In this document: piece by piece, positions 1 to 8,940 of the stretch | How the letters are laid out: each line of letters begins with the position of its first letter | Numbering within the stretch: the stretch's first letter is position 1 | Assembly: GCF_000170755.1 (NCBI RefSeq) | Contig: NZ_ABCK01000007.1 | Location: forward strand, 62,001 to 126,000 | DNA from: Lentisphaera araneosa HTCC2155 | GTDB taxonomy: Bacteria > Verrucomicrobiota > Lentisphaeria > Lentisphaerales > Lentisphaeraceae | Reading direction: 5' to 3' | DNA length: 64,000 nucleotides | The notes under the pieces: model-generated | The model's input: only the letters and a program-made list of their open reading frames with translations | Told to the model about the DNA's origin: nothing | Databases searched by the model: none | Program-made: the position numbers and the translations under genes

Positions 1-2
1 TT

Positions 3-647
3 ACTAAGGGCCCTTTGCTCTCTCGTAGTAAGTGGCCTTCAATGATTGCCTTTAGGAGAAAGAATTACCTGCGATCATCTAAAGAAGATCTCTTGCAAGC
101 CTGTCGTGCAAAAGTGAGCGAAGATCTTTCCTTTGATTTTGATGGAGAAGTCTGCATTCTGACAAATTTGCAGTATTTCGGTCTCTGTTATAATCCTGTA
201 AGTTTTTATTATTGTTATGGTAAGGATGAAAATCTTAAAGCCATAATTGCCGAAATCAATAATACGCCCTGGAATCAACGTCACTCATATTGCATTGATA
301 TGCGAGAAAAGAACTACAAAGATTTTGACAAAGATTTTCATATTTCCCCCTTCATGCCCATGGATATTAATTACCATTGGGCTTTTGGTCCAGCTAAGGA
401 AAAACTAGCTGTCAAAATGCAGAATTTTCATAAAGAAAAACAAATGTTTGATGTGGATATGCAGCTCGAACGCCAAGAATGGTCAACAGCTCGAGTTCTT
501 AAGTATAGTTTACTGTATCCACTCATTCCTCTGAAAGTTATTTGGGGGATTTATTATCAAGCACTGCGTTTGAAAATGAAAAAAGTTCCCTTTTACGATC
601 ACCCCAAATTAAGTGCCGATGAGCACAAGGAGCCTAGCCATGGATAA
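3..647 (+). CDS. DUF1365 family protein, 5' end cut by window
   Basis: The reading frame is open to the left edge, so the N-terminus lies outside the window; about 215 residues are visible. The order of motifs (a SRSKWP segment, FRRKNYL, then YFGLCYNPVSFYYCY and NNTPWNQRH) is that of DUF1365 proteins, which usually have about 250 residues. The family has no proven biochemical activity. It is repeatedly found next to an FAD-dependent oxidoreductase and a cyclopropane-fatty-acid-synthase-like methyltransferase, so a role in fatty-acyl-chain modification is inferred. The stop overlaps the start of the methyltransferase gene by 8 nt, which indicates translational coupling in one operon. An FAD oxidoreductase just upstream, outside the window, would fit the usual cluster. 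Confidence 0.85.
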   Translation, partial: TKGPLLSRSKWPSMIAFRRKNYLRSSKEDLLQACRAKVSEDLSFDFDGEVCILTNLQYFGLCYNPVSFYYCYGKDENLKAIIAEINNTPWNQRHSYCIDMREKNYKDFDKDFHISPFMPMDINYHWAFGPAKEKLAVKMQNFHKEKQMFDVDMQLERQEWSTARVLKYSLLYPLIPLKVIWGIYYQALRLKMKKVPFYDHPKLSADEHKEPSHG

Positions 648-1893
648 TACAAAACTAGCAACGAATAAGAGCCTCTTGGGTAAGCGTTTATCATTACCCG
701 ATCAAGTCTGTAAAAATCTTTTCATCAAAGTGCTATCGCAAATCAAACGCGGCCGCTTAGTGATGCATCACGCCGGTGAAAGTCATGAGTTTGGCAAGGC
801 AGGAAGCGACATTGATGCTGAAATTCACATTCATCAGAACTCGGTATTTAGCGATTTTGTCCTCGGTGGAAGTTTGGGTTGTGGAGAATCCTATATTCGA
901 GGAGAATGGACAAGCAATAATTTAACCGAGTTTATTCGCTTATTTGCAGTAAACATGGATGTGGTCGACAAAATTGATGGCTTCCTGCCTCGCCTAATCA
1001 ACCCTTTCCTTCGTGGTCTGCATTGGTTAAGTCGCAATACACGCAGCGGTTCTCGCAAAAATATCGAAGCTCATTATGATTTGGGGAATGATTTTTTTGA
1101 ATTGTTCTTGGATGAAACGATGATGTACTCATCTGCGATTTATCCCAAGTCAGACTCAAGCCTCTTCGAAGCACAGCAACATAAACTTAAAGTGATATGC
1201 GATAAACTGCAGCTCTCGAATCAAGATCACCTTTTAGAAATTGGTACTGGTTGGGGGGCTTTAGCGATATACGCAGCGGAGCATTACGACTGCAAAGTGA
1301 CGACAACGACGCTTTCTCAAGAGCAGTATAACAAAGCAGTCGAAAGGGTGAAAGAGAAAAAATTAGAAGATAAAATCACCGTGCTTATGCAGGACTACCG
1401 CGACTTAGATGGTCAGTTTGATAAGCTCGTTTCCATTGAAATGATTGAAGCCGTGGGGCATGAGTACTTACCAAATTACTTTGAATCCTGCTCGTCACTA
1501 CTCAAAGAGGATGGCCTCTTCCTCATGCAAGTCATTACAATTCCAGATCAACGTTATGATTCAGCGCGCAAAGAAGTTGACTTCATCAAGCGTTACATCT
1601 TTCCTGGCTCCTGTATTCCCTCAGTTGAACGAGTCATGTCTTGTGTAAAAAGTGAAAGTGATATGCGTTTGTTGGATCATCGCGATTACACGGGTGATTA
1701 TGAACGCACACTTAATGCTTGGGGCAAAAACCTCCAAGACCATCGATCTCAAATTAAAGATATGGCCGGAGAAGATTTCCTAAGAATGTGGGAAATGTAT
1801 TTTGCCTATTGTGAAGGTGGATTCTCAGAAAGAGTGATTGGCGTCGCACAAATGGTCTTTGCTAAACCTCACAACAAATCGGAATTAAGATGA
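640..1893 (+). CDS. cfa: Cyclopropane-fatty-acyl-phospholipid synthase family methyltransferase
   Basis: SAM-dependent methyltransferase of the CMAS/CFA family, 417 residues from the chosen ATG. The family methylenates or methylates double bonds of unsaturated acyl chains in membrane phospholipids. Visible family signatures are NIEAHYDLGNDFF, the SAM-binding LEIGTGWGALAIYAA, the EMIEAVG block and DQRYD with DFIKRYIFPG near the C-terminus. Start: the ATG at 640 has AGGAG (628-632) at 7-nt spacing and overlaps the DUF1365 stop; an upstream in-frame GTG at 613 lacks this. Partnered with DUF1365, it could also be a UfaM-like enzyme of furan/branched fatty-acid synthesis rather than a classical cyclopropane synthase. 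Membrane-lipid remodelling is the safe reading. Confidence 0.9.
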   Translation: MDNTKLATNKSLLGKRLSLPDQVCKNLFIKVLSQIKRGRLVMHHAGESHEFGKAGSDIDAEIHIHQNSVFSDFVLGGSLGCGESYIRGEWTSNNLTEFIRLFAVNMDVVDKIDGFLPRLINPFLRGLHWLSRNTRSGSRKNIEAHYDLGNDFFELFLDETMMYSSAIYPKSDSSLFEAQQHKLKVICDKLQLSNQDHLLEIGTGWGALAIYAAEHYDCKVTTTTLSQEQYNKAVERVKEKKLEDKITVLMQDYRDLDGQFDKLVSIEMIEAVGHEYLPNYFESCSSLLKEDGLFLMQVITIPDQRYDSARKEVDFIKRYIFPGSCIPSVERVMSCVKSESDMRLLDHRDYTGDYERTLNAWGKNLQDHRSQIKDMAGEDFLRMWEMYFAYCEGGFSERVIGVAQMVFAKPHNKSELR

Positions 1894-1917
1894 AATTATT
1901 AAAGTACATTTTCCTTC

Positions 1918-1942
1918 TTCGAATTTAGATAATTTCGAATTT
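1918..1942. repeat. Direct repeat TTCGAATTT x2 upstream of the MerR gene
   Basis: TTCGAATTT occurs at 1918-1926 and 1934-1942, a 16-bp centre-to-centre spacing, in the 87-nt gap before the MerR-type regulator. The spacing places both on nearly the same DNA face, as expected for a regulator binding site. Operator function is inferred only. Confidence 0.35.
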
Positions 1943-1980
1943 GGATTATAAATTATAAACTTTAGAAAAAGAAGAAAATT

Positions 1981-2724
1981 ATGAATCAACGACTATTTAG
2001 CCCAAAAGAAATTGCTCAATCCCTGGCGGTGAGTGAGGCGAGTATTAAGCGCTGGGTGGATAAAGGCTTGATGAAAGCCGAAAAAACCTCTGGTGGTCAT
2101 AGAAAAATTTCCTTGCTTTCTCTACAGCAGTACCTCAAAGAAAATAATAAGGTTTTAGTTAACCCAGAAGTAGTGGATTCCGGCATTAGCGCTGTTCGCA
2201 AATCAGGGAAAATAGATGAAGCTAAGGATTTATTCTATAAAGCCTTAATTGATTGTGATGGTAAGGTTTTAAGAGCTGTACCATATGATCTATTTTTAGC
2301 AGGTATGAATTTAGAATCTATTTTTAAAGATGTCCTTCAAAAGGCACTTATTAAGTGGGAGAAAGCCTATGAGGATGGCAATATTGACGAATTTCAATTC
2401 AGAAGATCGGAGCAACGCTTACAAGGAGTTTTCTACTTCTTAGGCGGTCTTTTATCTCTGCCAGATGAATCGGGGAAATACGCATTGGTAGGAGCACTAG
2501 TTGGTAGTCAGATTAGTTTTGCTCATATGGAAGAACTTATCTTGCGTGAACAAGGCTGGAAAACTGAATTTCTAGGAGGAGATTTAAATGAAGAGGGCTA
2601 TTTACGAGCTGTTAAACTCTTAAAACCCAATCATCTAAGTTTAGCTTTGCGTGATCCAAAAAAACAAACTCCTCAACTTATTGATCTTTGTCAAACTGAG
2701 CACATCGAAGTTAAGTTTATTTAG
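1981..2724 (+). CDS. MerR-family regulator, CarH/LitR-like, without an obvious cobalamin ligand
   Basis: 247 residues. An N-terminal MerR winged HTH (residues about 5-60: FSPKEIAQSLAVSEASIKRW, then GGHRKI) is followed by a helical bundle and a C-terminal Rossmann-like region resembling the B12-binding domain of CarH/LitR light-responsive repressors (HMEELILREQGWKTEFLGGDL). The cobalamin-coordinating histidine motif (DxHxxG) is not seen, and the W-x9-EH bundle motif is degenerate: a Trp is present but EH is replaced by EF. CarH/LitR-type genes often sit beside photolyase, cfa and DUF1365 genes they control, so local regulation of the preceding operon is inferred. Two TTCGAATTT direct repeats (1918-1926, 1934-1942) lie in the leader and could be an operator. 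Confidence 0.75.
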   Translation: MNQRLFSPKEIAQSLAVSEASIKRWVDKGLMKAEKTSGGHRKISLLSLQQYLKENNKVLVNPEVVDSGISAVRKSGKIDEAKDLFYKALIDCDGKVLRAVPYDLFLAGMNLESIFKDVLQKALIKWEKAYEDGNIDEFQFRRSEQRLQGVFYFLGGLLSLPDESGKYALVGALVGSQISFAHMEELILREQGWKTEFLGGDLNEEGYLRAVKLLKPNHLSLALRDPKKQTPQLIDLCQTEHIEVKFI

Positions 2725-2948
2725 ATATTATTATCTGGACCAATCTGAGCGACCTAGCCTAGATGAACACTCGAAATTTAGGCACCTATTTCTTAATTTT
2801 ACTAAAAAATGATCAATACGATAAATTTCTCTTTAATTATGAGGCCTGTACCCTGTTATATCTAAACTGAATCGAAATTTTGGAGTAAGCAGGAGTTCCA
2901 AAATGGAATTGAGGGATTAATTTCAGAAAAATTAATAAGGGATTGAAG

Positions 2949-4088
2949 ATGAAGTATTTATTTATATTATTTTTTGCGGCACTGAATTTATTTGCGGCAC
3001 CAAAGCCAACTATTGAAGTGGGAGCACAAGGCCCCAGCTTTAATTTAAAAGGTCTTGATGGCAAAATGCATACGATTGAAGAATACAAAGATTCCAAGGT
3101 GCTTATGCTGGCCTTTACTTGTAACCATTGCCCTTCGGCTCAGGCCTACGAAGAACGCATGGTGAAATTAGCCAATGATTATAAAGATAAGAGTTTTCAG
3201 TTAGTCGCTATTTCTTCAGCAGCGCCAAAAGGAGTTCGTATTAATGAATTAGGTTACAGTGTGGAAGATGATAGCTACGAGGCTATGATTATTCGCGCTA
3301 AGAAAATGAAGTATAATTTCCCCTACCTCTATGACGGCGATAAACAGGAAGTCTCCAATGCCTATGGCCCTCGAGTTTCGCCCCATTTTTTCATTCTCGA
3401 CGAAAACCGCAAAGTGCGTTACCAAGGACGTTTTGATAACGACAAGAGTGGTCAAGATATAAAAAGTCACGATGCCATCAATGCGATTGATGCCTTACTC
3501 GAAGGCAAAGAACCCCCTGTGGCGAATACGAAAGTGAATGGCTGCAGCACGAAGTGGCTTGAAAAAGAATCAGCTGTAAAAGCTTATAATGAAGCTTGGG
3601 AAAAGCAGGAAATTACTCTCGAAGAAATTGACGTGGCAGGAGTTAAAAAGCTCGTAGAAAATAAAACCGACAAGATTCGTATGATCAATGTCTGGGCAAC
3701 TTGGTGTGGTCCGTGCATGGCGGAATTTCCTGACCTCGTTAAACTCAATCGTCGATTCGAATACCGCAATTTTGAACTTATCACTATCAGTATTGATGAT
3801 TTAAAACGCAAAGACAAAGCCCTGAAATTTTTACAGAGCGAAAATGCGGGTGTCACTCGTCGCATTTCTAAAGGCCTCAAAAATGAAGGTCGTGCGAGTA
3901 ACAATTATATTTTTGATGGCAAAGATGCTGATGGTTTAATCAAAGCCTTGGATGTGAAATGGGAAGGCCCGATTCCCTACACCATCATTATCAAACCAGG
4001 TGGAGAAGTCATCTATCGTCACCAGAGTGAGATTGATCCTGCGGAAGTACGCGAGCTCATTATCGATACCTTTGGCAAAGGTTTCTAA
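2949..4088 (+). CDS. Secreted protein with two thioredoxin-fold domains (redoxin + TlpA-like)
   Basis: About 380 residues. A hydrophobic N-terminal signal peptide ([14 protein letters not shown]) directs export. Domain 1 (about 25-180) is an AhpC/TSA-like redoxin with CNHC in [12 protein letters not shown], a form common in planctomycete-type redoxins. Domain 2 (about 220-380) is TlpA-like with the canonical CGPC ([13 protein letters not shown]). The likely role is extracytoplasmic thiol-disulfide or peroxide chemistry; partners are not evident. The ATG at 2949 is chosen over a TTG at 2943 because AAGGG (2937-2941) sits 7 nt upstream of it. The gene converges on ruvC, and the two stops overlap by 4 bp. 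Confidence 0.85.
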
Positions 4089-4603
4089 AGCTGAATACCC
4101 AATTTTCCTGAAGTAGGGGAAAGTATCGCCTGGCCGTGACAAACGGCCAGCGCTAAAGCATCGGTTGCATCATCATTAATTTGAGAAACATCCGCTTGCA
4201 GAATTCCCGCAATCATAAAAGCAACTTGTTCTTTGGAAGCGTCGCCTGAACCGGTGATTGCTTGCTTGGCACGTTTGGGAGAATATTCCCAAACGGGAAG
4301 ATCCGTTCCCGCTAAGGCACTCAAAACTGAGCCACGAGCCATGCCGAGAATCATTGCGGTCTTCGCAAATTTAGAATAAAAAGTTCCTTCAATCGAGATG
4401 TGATCGGGTTTATAGAGTTCAATCAGTTGAGTGATGGCCACGTGCAGGCGTTTCAAGCAATCGAGCTGACTCAATTTGGCCTTGTTTTTTACAACGCCAC
4501 AATCAATGGCATTCATACTGCCATTCTCAAAGAGGTCCACAATCCCGTAACCCGTGGAACGAAGCGAGGTATCGATACCTAGAATGCGAATTTTTTTACT
4601 CAG
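4085..4603 (-). CDS. ruvC: Holliday junction resolvase RuvC with an apparent CTG start
   Basis: RuvC cuts Holliday junctions together with RuvAB during recombination repair. The four acidic active-site residues are present: D in [13 protein letters not shown] in ISIEGTF, and two D in [13 protein letters not shown]. The first block lies upstream of any ATG/GTG/TTG in this frame; reading back, the frame closes at a TAA with no standard start between. The best start is CTG (complement 4601-4603), preceded by GAGG about 8 nt upstream, giving 172 residues, the normal RuvC length. Starting at the first internal ATG would delete the catalytic first Asp. Thr replaces the usual Pro after that Asp. A strong terminator hairpin ends only some 25 nt upstream. 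Confidence 0.9.
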
Positions 4604-4619
4604 GGTGTTATCCTCGGGA

Positions 4620-4665
4620 TGAAATTAAAATCAGCCTCAAATCGAACGTCGACTTGAGGCTGATT
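4620..4665 (-). terminator. Rho-independent terminator of the cus operon
   Basis: A perfect 12-bp inverted repeat (arms AATCAGCCTCAA 4629-4640 and TTGAGGCTGATT 4654-4665, 13-nt loop) is followed on the minus strand by TTTTAATTTC. It lies after cusA and immediately before ruvC. A palindrome TAAGCTAGCTTA (4665-4676) abuts it. Confidence 0.8.
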
Positions 4666-4773
4666 AAGCTAGCTTAGCTTTAAGGGTTTTGCAATGAAGA
4701 TCATCCCGTAGTTGAAAGAATGCTTGAAGTAGATTATCTGCAGAGATTAAGCAAAAGTAGAGTACTTAATTGA

Positions 4774-7700
4774 CTAGTCTCCGGAACCTTTGTTCTCCTC
4801 TTCACTTTGCTGTGTATTCTCTTCCTCCTTAAGCCAGACACTTAGACGGCGCCAAATATAGACGAAGTCCATAGGCAGTACAAGGAGGGCAATGAGAGTA
4901 CACAGAATGGCGAGGGAAGCGAGAATGCCACAGAGGACGATAAACATTGGATCAAGACTGATATCCATTGTTCCTGCCGTATAGAGCCCAACTCCGAGCC
5001 CTAAAGCTAAAAACACAATAAAAATTTTATCAATTGTGGCATCGGATAATTTGCTGTAGTACTGCACTTCTTTCACCATAGAGAAGAGGCAAGGAACGAG
5101 GAAGACAGAGAGTTGAACTACTAGCATGCCGCCAAAAGAAGGAATGGCCATGGGAACCATGACGTCTGAGCCGCGACCAGTGGAATTCAGTACAGGCAGT
5201 AAGGCAAGTAGCGTGGTTGCGGTGGTCATTAAGCAGGGGCGAATACGACGCTGTGCCCCTTGAATAACATCACTTCGTAAAGAATGAATATTATCGTATT
5301 TTTCTTTGCCGAACTGATCTTTGAGATAGGTCCCCATGACCACGCCATCATCAGTCGCGATACCAAAGAGGGCCAGAAAGCCAACCCAGACAGCAACCGA
5401 GAGATTGATCGCTTTAATACTAAAGAGGTCGCGAAAATTGATTCCCCATAATTCCCCATCTAAAAACCAGCTTTGGCCATAGAGCCAGATAAGGATAAAT
5501 CCTCCAGCCCAAGCGACAGCTACACCGCTAAAGACCATCATGGTATTGGGGATATTTTTAAAGTGCATAAAGAGTAAGATAAAAATAATAAACATGGCGA
5601 GAGGCAGTACCACACGTAGTTTCTTCTCGGCGCGGATCTGATTTTCATATGAACCCGCAAAGTGATATTTTACACCATCGGGTAGAATGAGTTCTCTTGA
5701 CTTAATGAGACTATTGAGGTACGCCTCAGCACTCTCGACAACGTCGACTTCGGCATAGCCCTTGAGCTTGTCGAAGAGTACGTAACCAGTGAGGAAGGTA
5801 TCCTCATTTTTGATCACTTGCGGACCGCGCACATAATTAATTTTAGCCAGTTGATTAAGAGGAATCTGCTGTCCATCAGTTCCTGCGACTAAAATATTAT
5901 CAATTTCCTCTATGCTGTCGCGAAGTTCACGTTGGTAGCGAACCCTCACCGGATAACGTTCGCGGCCTTCTACAGTGCGTGTTAAAGGCTTACCACCAAT
6001 GGCGACTTCAATCACCTGCTGAACAGAGCTGATATGTAGACCGTAACGTGCAATGGCATCACGATCAATTTTGATTTCCAGATAGGGCTTACCCACAATT
6101 CGATCGGCAATCACTGCTGCGGGATTGACCCCGGGCACATTTTTCATGTGCTTTTCCAGTTCGATGCCAAAAGCTTCGATGGTCTCCAGATCTGGCCCGT
6201 TAACTTTTATGCCCATGGGAGCACGCATACCGCTTTGAAGCATGACGATACGAGCGGCGATGGGTTGAAGTTTGGGGGCAGAGGTCGTACCGGGGATCTC
6301 TCCTGCTTTCACGATTTCATCCCAGATATCTTCGGGCGAGTTGATGCCACTCCAGGTTTCACGATCTTCGTTGTCATCAAGAGTAGGGTCGAGCGGCAAA
6401 CGCCAGTGTCGGAAGGGCATGCCATCGTCATCAGGAATGAGTTTCCCCAGTTCATCCCGTATGAATTTCCCCTGAACAATATATTTTTTGCCGTCGGTCG
6501 CGGGAACTGTATTACCCTCGCTATCGCGCATGAAATCAATTTCAGAGGCATTAAACTTAAAGCGCAGTCTATGACCACCTTCATCGATAAGGTACTCTCC
6601 TTTGTAATTGATCACAGTTTCGAACATGGAGATGGGGGCAGGGTCAAGGGGCGTTTCCGCTCGACCTAATTTACCGACGACTTGGTCAATTTCGGGGATC
6701 GCTTTAAAGGCAATATCTTGTTTACTCATGGCATCCAGTGCTTCGCCAATAGAAGCGTGTACCATTGTTGTGGGCATGTAGAGGTAGGAGCCTTCATCAA
6801 GGGCGGGCATAAACTCTTTTTGCAGTCCTGGGACTTGATGTTTCAAATCGACGTAAAGTTCGGATTTTTTCCATTTTTCGGGCATCCATCCGAAAGTGGT
6901 CTCAAAGCCGAGCCAAGCGGAATAGCCACAAATTAGAATGATTCCGATCAGTATAAGGAAGAAGCTTTTGAAAGTCAGAACAAAGCGCAAAGTCCATTTA
7001 TAGGCATACTGCCATAAGAGGAAAAAGCTGAGCAAAGCTGCAATGGGTAGTCCGACGGCGGCAAAGTTCTTCATTTCACCTGCGGCGGGCCCTAGGGGGA
7101 GCCAATGTTGTGAAAGAATCCAACAAATGCCAAGAGCAATTGTGAGGTTAAGGCCCCATGTACTGCATTTCCAAGCACGTCCAAGTAGGACATTTTTTAT
7201 CTTCATAGGTGCTTTATAGAGTAGTTGAGCTAGAACGGGTGTGATGGTCAGGGCGACAATAACTGCGGCGATGAGTGCAAAAGTTTTTGTGTAGGCTAAT
7301 GGTTTGAAGAGTTTCCCCTCTGCGCCCTCCATGGTAAATACTGGCAAAAAGCTGACTACAGTAGTCAAAACAGCAGTAAGTACAGCGCCTCCGACTTCAC
7401 TCGTAGATTCAAAAACGATCTCATACATAGATCGCTTGCGTTCACCTTTTTCTAGGTTACTCAAAATGTTTTCACAAATAATCACCCCCATATCCACAAT
7501 GGTACCGATAGCGATGGCAATGCCTGAGAGTGCGACGATGTTGGCATCAACACCGAAAACTTTCATGGCAATGAAACAGAGTACCACCGCGAATGGAAGG
7601 GTGATCGAGATAATGCCTGAACTACGTAGGTGCATCATCATTACCAAAATGACGATGATGGTGATCAGGATTTCTTCGGTGAGCGCAGTTTCAAGCGTTC

Positions 7701-8940
7701 CTAGAGTCTCATAAATTAGTCCGGAACGATCATAAAAAGGTACGATGCTAACTTGGCTGAGTTTGAGCCATTCTGGAGGATCTTGACCGCTAGTCAGAAA
7801 ATTTTTCCAAGAATCTTGATTAAGTTTTCCATCTTCACCATAGGCGTCAAAACCATTTTCAAGTGCAAAGTTTTTAACGGTGTCACTATCGGTTTGAGTG
7901 AAGTCGATCACCGCCTTAGAAGGTAGCCCAGGTGAGATCTCTTTTACTTTTTCCTTAATCGCTTTGATCGCTGCCAGTGGATTGTCACCGTAGCGTACCA
8001 CGGCCACACCGCCGACGGCTTCAGCTCCTTCTTTATCGAGTATGCCACGGCGTAAGGCAGGACCTAGGCTGACAGTTGCAACATCTTTAATCAGAAGAGG
8101 TATATTTTCATTGACTTTGACGACGGTTTTTTCGATATCGCTTAGGCTTTTGATAAAGCCCAGTCCTCGGATGACATACTCGACTTTATTGATTTCAATT
8201 GTACGAGCACCAACATCAATATTAGACATTTGTACAGATTTAAAAATTTGATCTAGAGTGACTCCATGTGCTCGTAAGGCGTCGGGATTAACATCAATTT
8301 GATACTCTTGAACATGACCGCCAACAGACGCGACTTCACTAATGCCCTCAGCACCTAGTAAACCGTAACGTACATACCAGTCTTGGATAGAGCGCAATTC
8401 ATGTAGGTCCCAGCCACCAGTCGGATTCCCTTCTTTGTCCAGCCCTTCGAGTGTGTACCAGTAAACTTGCCCAAGCGCAGTGGCATCGGGTCCGAGCATG
8501 GGCTTGACGCCGTCGGGCAGCGTCCCAGCTGGAAGAGCATTGAGCTTTTCGAGCACACGTGTTCGCGACCAATAGAATTCGGCGTCTTCGTTAAAGATAA
8601 CGTAGACCGAACTAAAGCCGAACATGGAAAAGCTACGTACAGTTTTGACTTCGGGAACGCCCAATAAAGCCGTGGTGAGTGGATAAGTCACTTGATCTTC
8701 CATATCCTGAGGGCTTCGACCTGGCCAACGAGTGAAGACAATCTGCTGATTCTCACCGATGTCGGGAATAGCATCTACAGGAACGGGATCGCGAGGCAGG
8801 GCCTCAATTTCCCAATCGAAGGGCGCCACCATGATACCCCAGATCAAACCGGCTGACACCAGTAGGAACACCAGCAGCTTATTGAGTAGGCAGAAACGAA
8901 TCAATCGGTCAATAAGGCCTAATTTATCCGAATCACTCAC
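4774..8940 (-). CDS. cusA: Heavy-metal RND efflux pump, CusA type, unusually long
   Basis: Inner-membrane proton-driven RND pump of the heavy-metal-efflux family; 1388 residues against about 1040-1070 usually. TM4 carries the proton-relay region (AIAIGTIVDMGVIICENI). The three methionines that bind Cu(I)/Ag(I) in E. coli CusA have clear counterparts: YLYMPTTM (~723), ISMFETVI (~772) and VMLQSGMRAP (~898), so copper/silver is the likely substrate. Extra length lies in an insert before TM2, a longer TM segment near 590-690, and about 75 residues between the second and third methionine regions, an acidic stretch with DDNEDRETW. Start is GTG in a GTGA overlap with the cusB stop, with GGAG 6-8 nt upstream. 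Last gene of cusCBA. Confidence 0.93.
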   Translation of the reverse strand: MSDSDKLGLIDRLIRFCLLNKLLVFLLVSAGLIWGIMVAPFDWEIEALPRDPVPVDAIPDIGENQQIVFTRWPGRSPQDMEDQVTYPLTTALLGVPEVKTVRSFSMFGFSSVYVIFNEDAEFYWSRTRVLEKLNALPAGTLPDGVKPMLGPDATALGQVYWYTLEGLDKEGNPTGGWDLHELRSIQDWYVRYGLLGAEGISEVASVGGHVQEYQIDVNPDALRAHGVTLDQIFKSVQMSNIDVGARTIEINKVEYVIRGLGFIKSLSDIEKTVVKVNENIPLLIKDVATVSLGPALRRGILDKEGAEAVGGVAVVRYGDNPLAAIKAIKEKVKEISPGLPSKAVIDFTQTDSDTVKNFALENGFDAYGEDGKLNQDSWKNFLTSGQDPPEWLKLSQVSIVPFYDRSGLIYETLGTLETALTEEILITIIVILVMMMHLRSSGIISITLPFAVVLCFIAMKVFGVDANIVALSGIAIAIGTIVDMGVIICENILSNLEKGERKRSMYEIVFESTSEVGGAVLTAVLTTVVSFLPVFTMEGAEGKLFKPLAYTKTFALIAAVIVALTITPVLAQLLYKAPMKIKNVLLGRAWKCSTWGLNLTIALGICWILSQHWLPLGPAAGEMKNFAAVGLPIAALLSFFLLWQYAYKWTLRFVLTFKSFFLILIGIILICGYSAWLGFETTFGWMPEKWKKSELYVDLKHQVPGLQKEFMPALDEGSYLYMPTTMVHASIGEALDAMSKQDIAFKAIPEIDQVVGKLGRAETPLDPAPISMFETVINYKGEYLIDEGGHRLRFKFNASEIDFMRDSEGNTVPATDGKKYIVQGKFIRDELGKLIPDDDGMPFRHWRLPLDPTLDDNEDRETWSGINSPEDIWDEIVKAGEIPGTTSAPKLQPIAARIVMLQSGMRAPMGIKVNGPDLETIEAFGIELEKHMKNVPGVNPAAVIADRIVGKPYLEIKIDRDAIARYGLHISSVQQVIEVAIGGKPLTRTVEGRERYPVRVRYQRELRDSIEEIDNILVAGTDGQQIPLNQLAKINYVRGPQVIKNEDTFLTGYVLFDKLKGYAEVDVVESAEAYLNSLIKSRELILPDGVKYHFAGSYENQIRAEKKLRVVLPLAMFIIFILLFMHFKNIPNTMMVFSGVAVAWAGGFILIWLYGQSWFLDGELWGINFRDLFSIKAINLSVAVWVGFLALFGIATDDGVVMGTYLKDQFGKEKYDNIHSLRSDVIQGAQRRIRPCLMTTATTLLALLPVLNSTGRGSDVMVPMAIPSFGGMLVVQLSVFLVPCLFSMVKEVQYYSKLSDATIDKIFIVFLALGLGVGLYTAGTMDISLDPMFIVLCGILASLAILCTLIALLVLPMDFVYIWRRLSVWLKEEENTQQSEEENKGSGD

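Noticed and set aside
613-639. Earlier GTG start for the cfa gene
   Set aside because: The ATG at 640 has AGGAG at proper spacing and gives the usual N-terminus.
6148-6669. 173-codon open frame antisense to cusA
   Set aside because: No family features or ribosome site; cusA is continuous and conserved across it.
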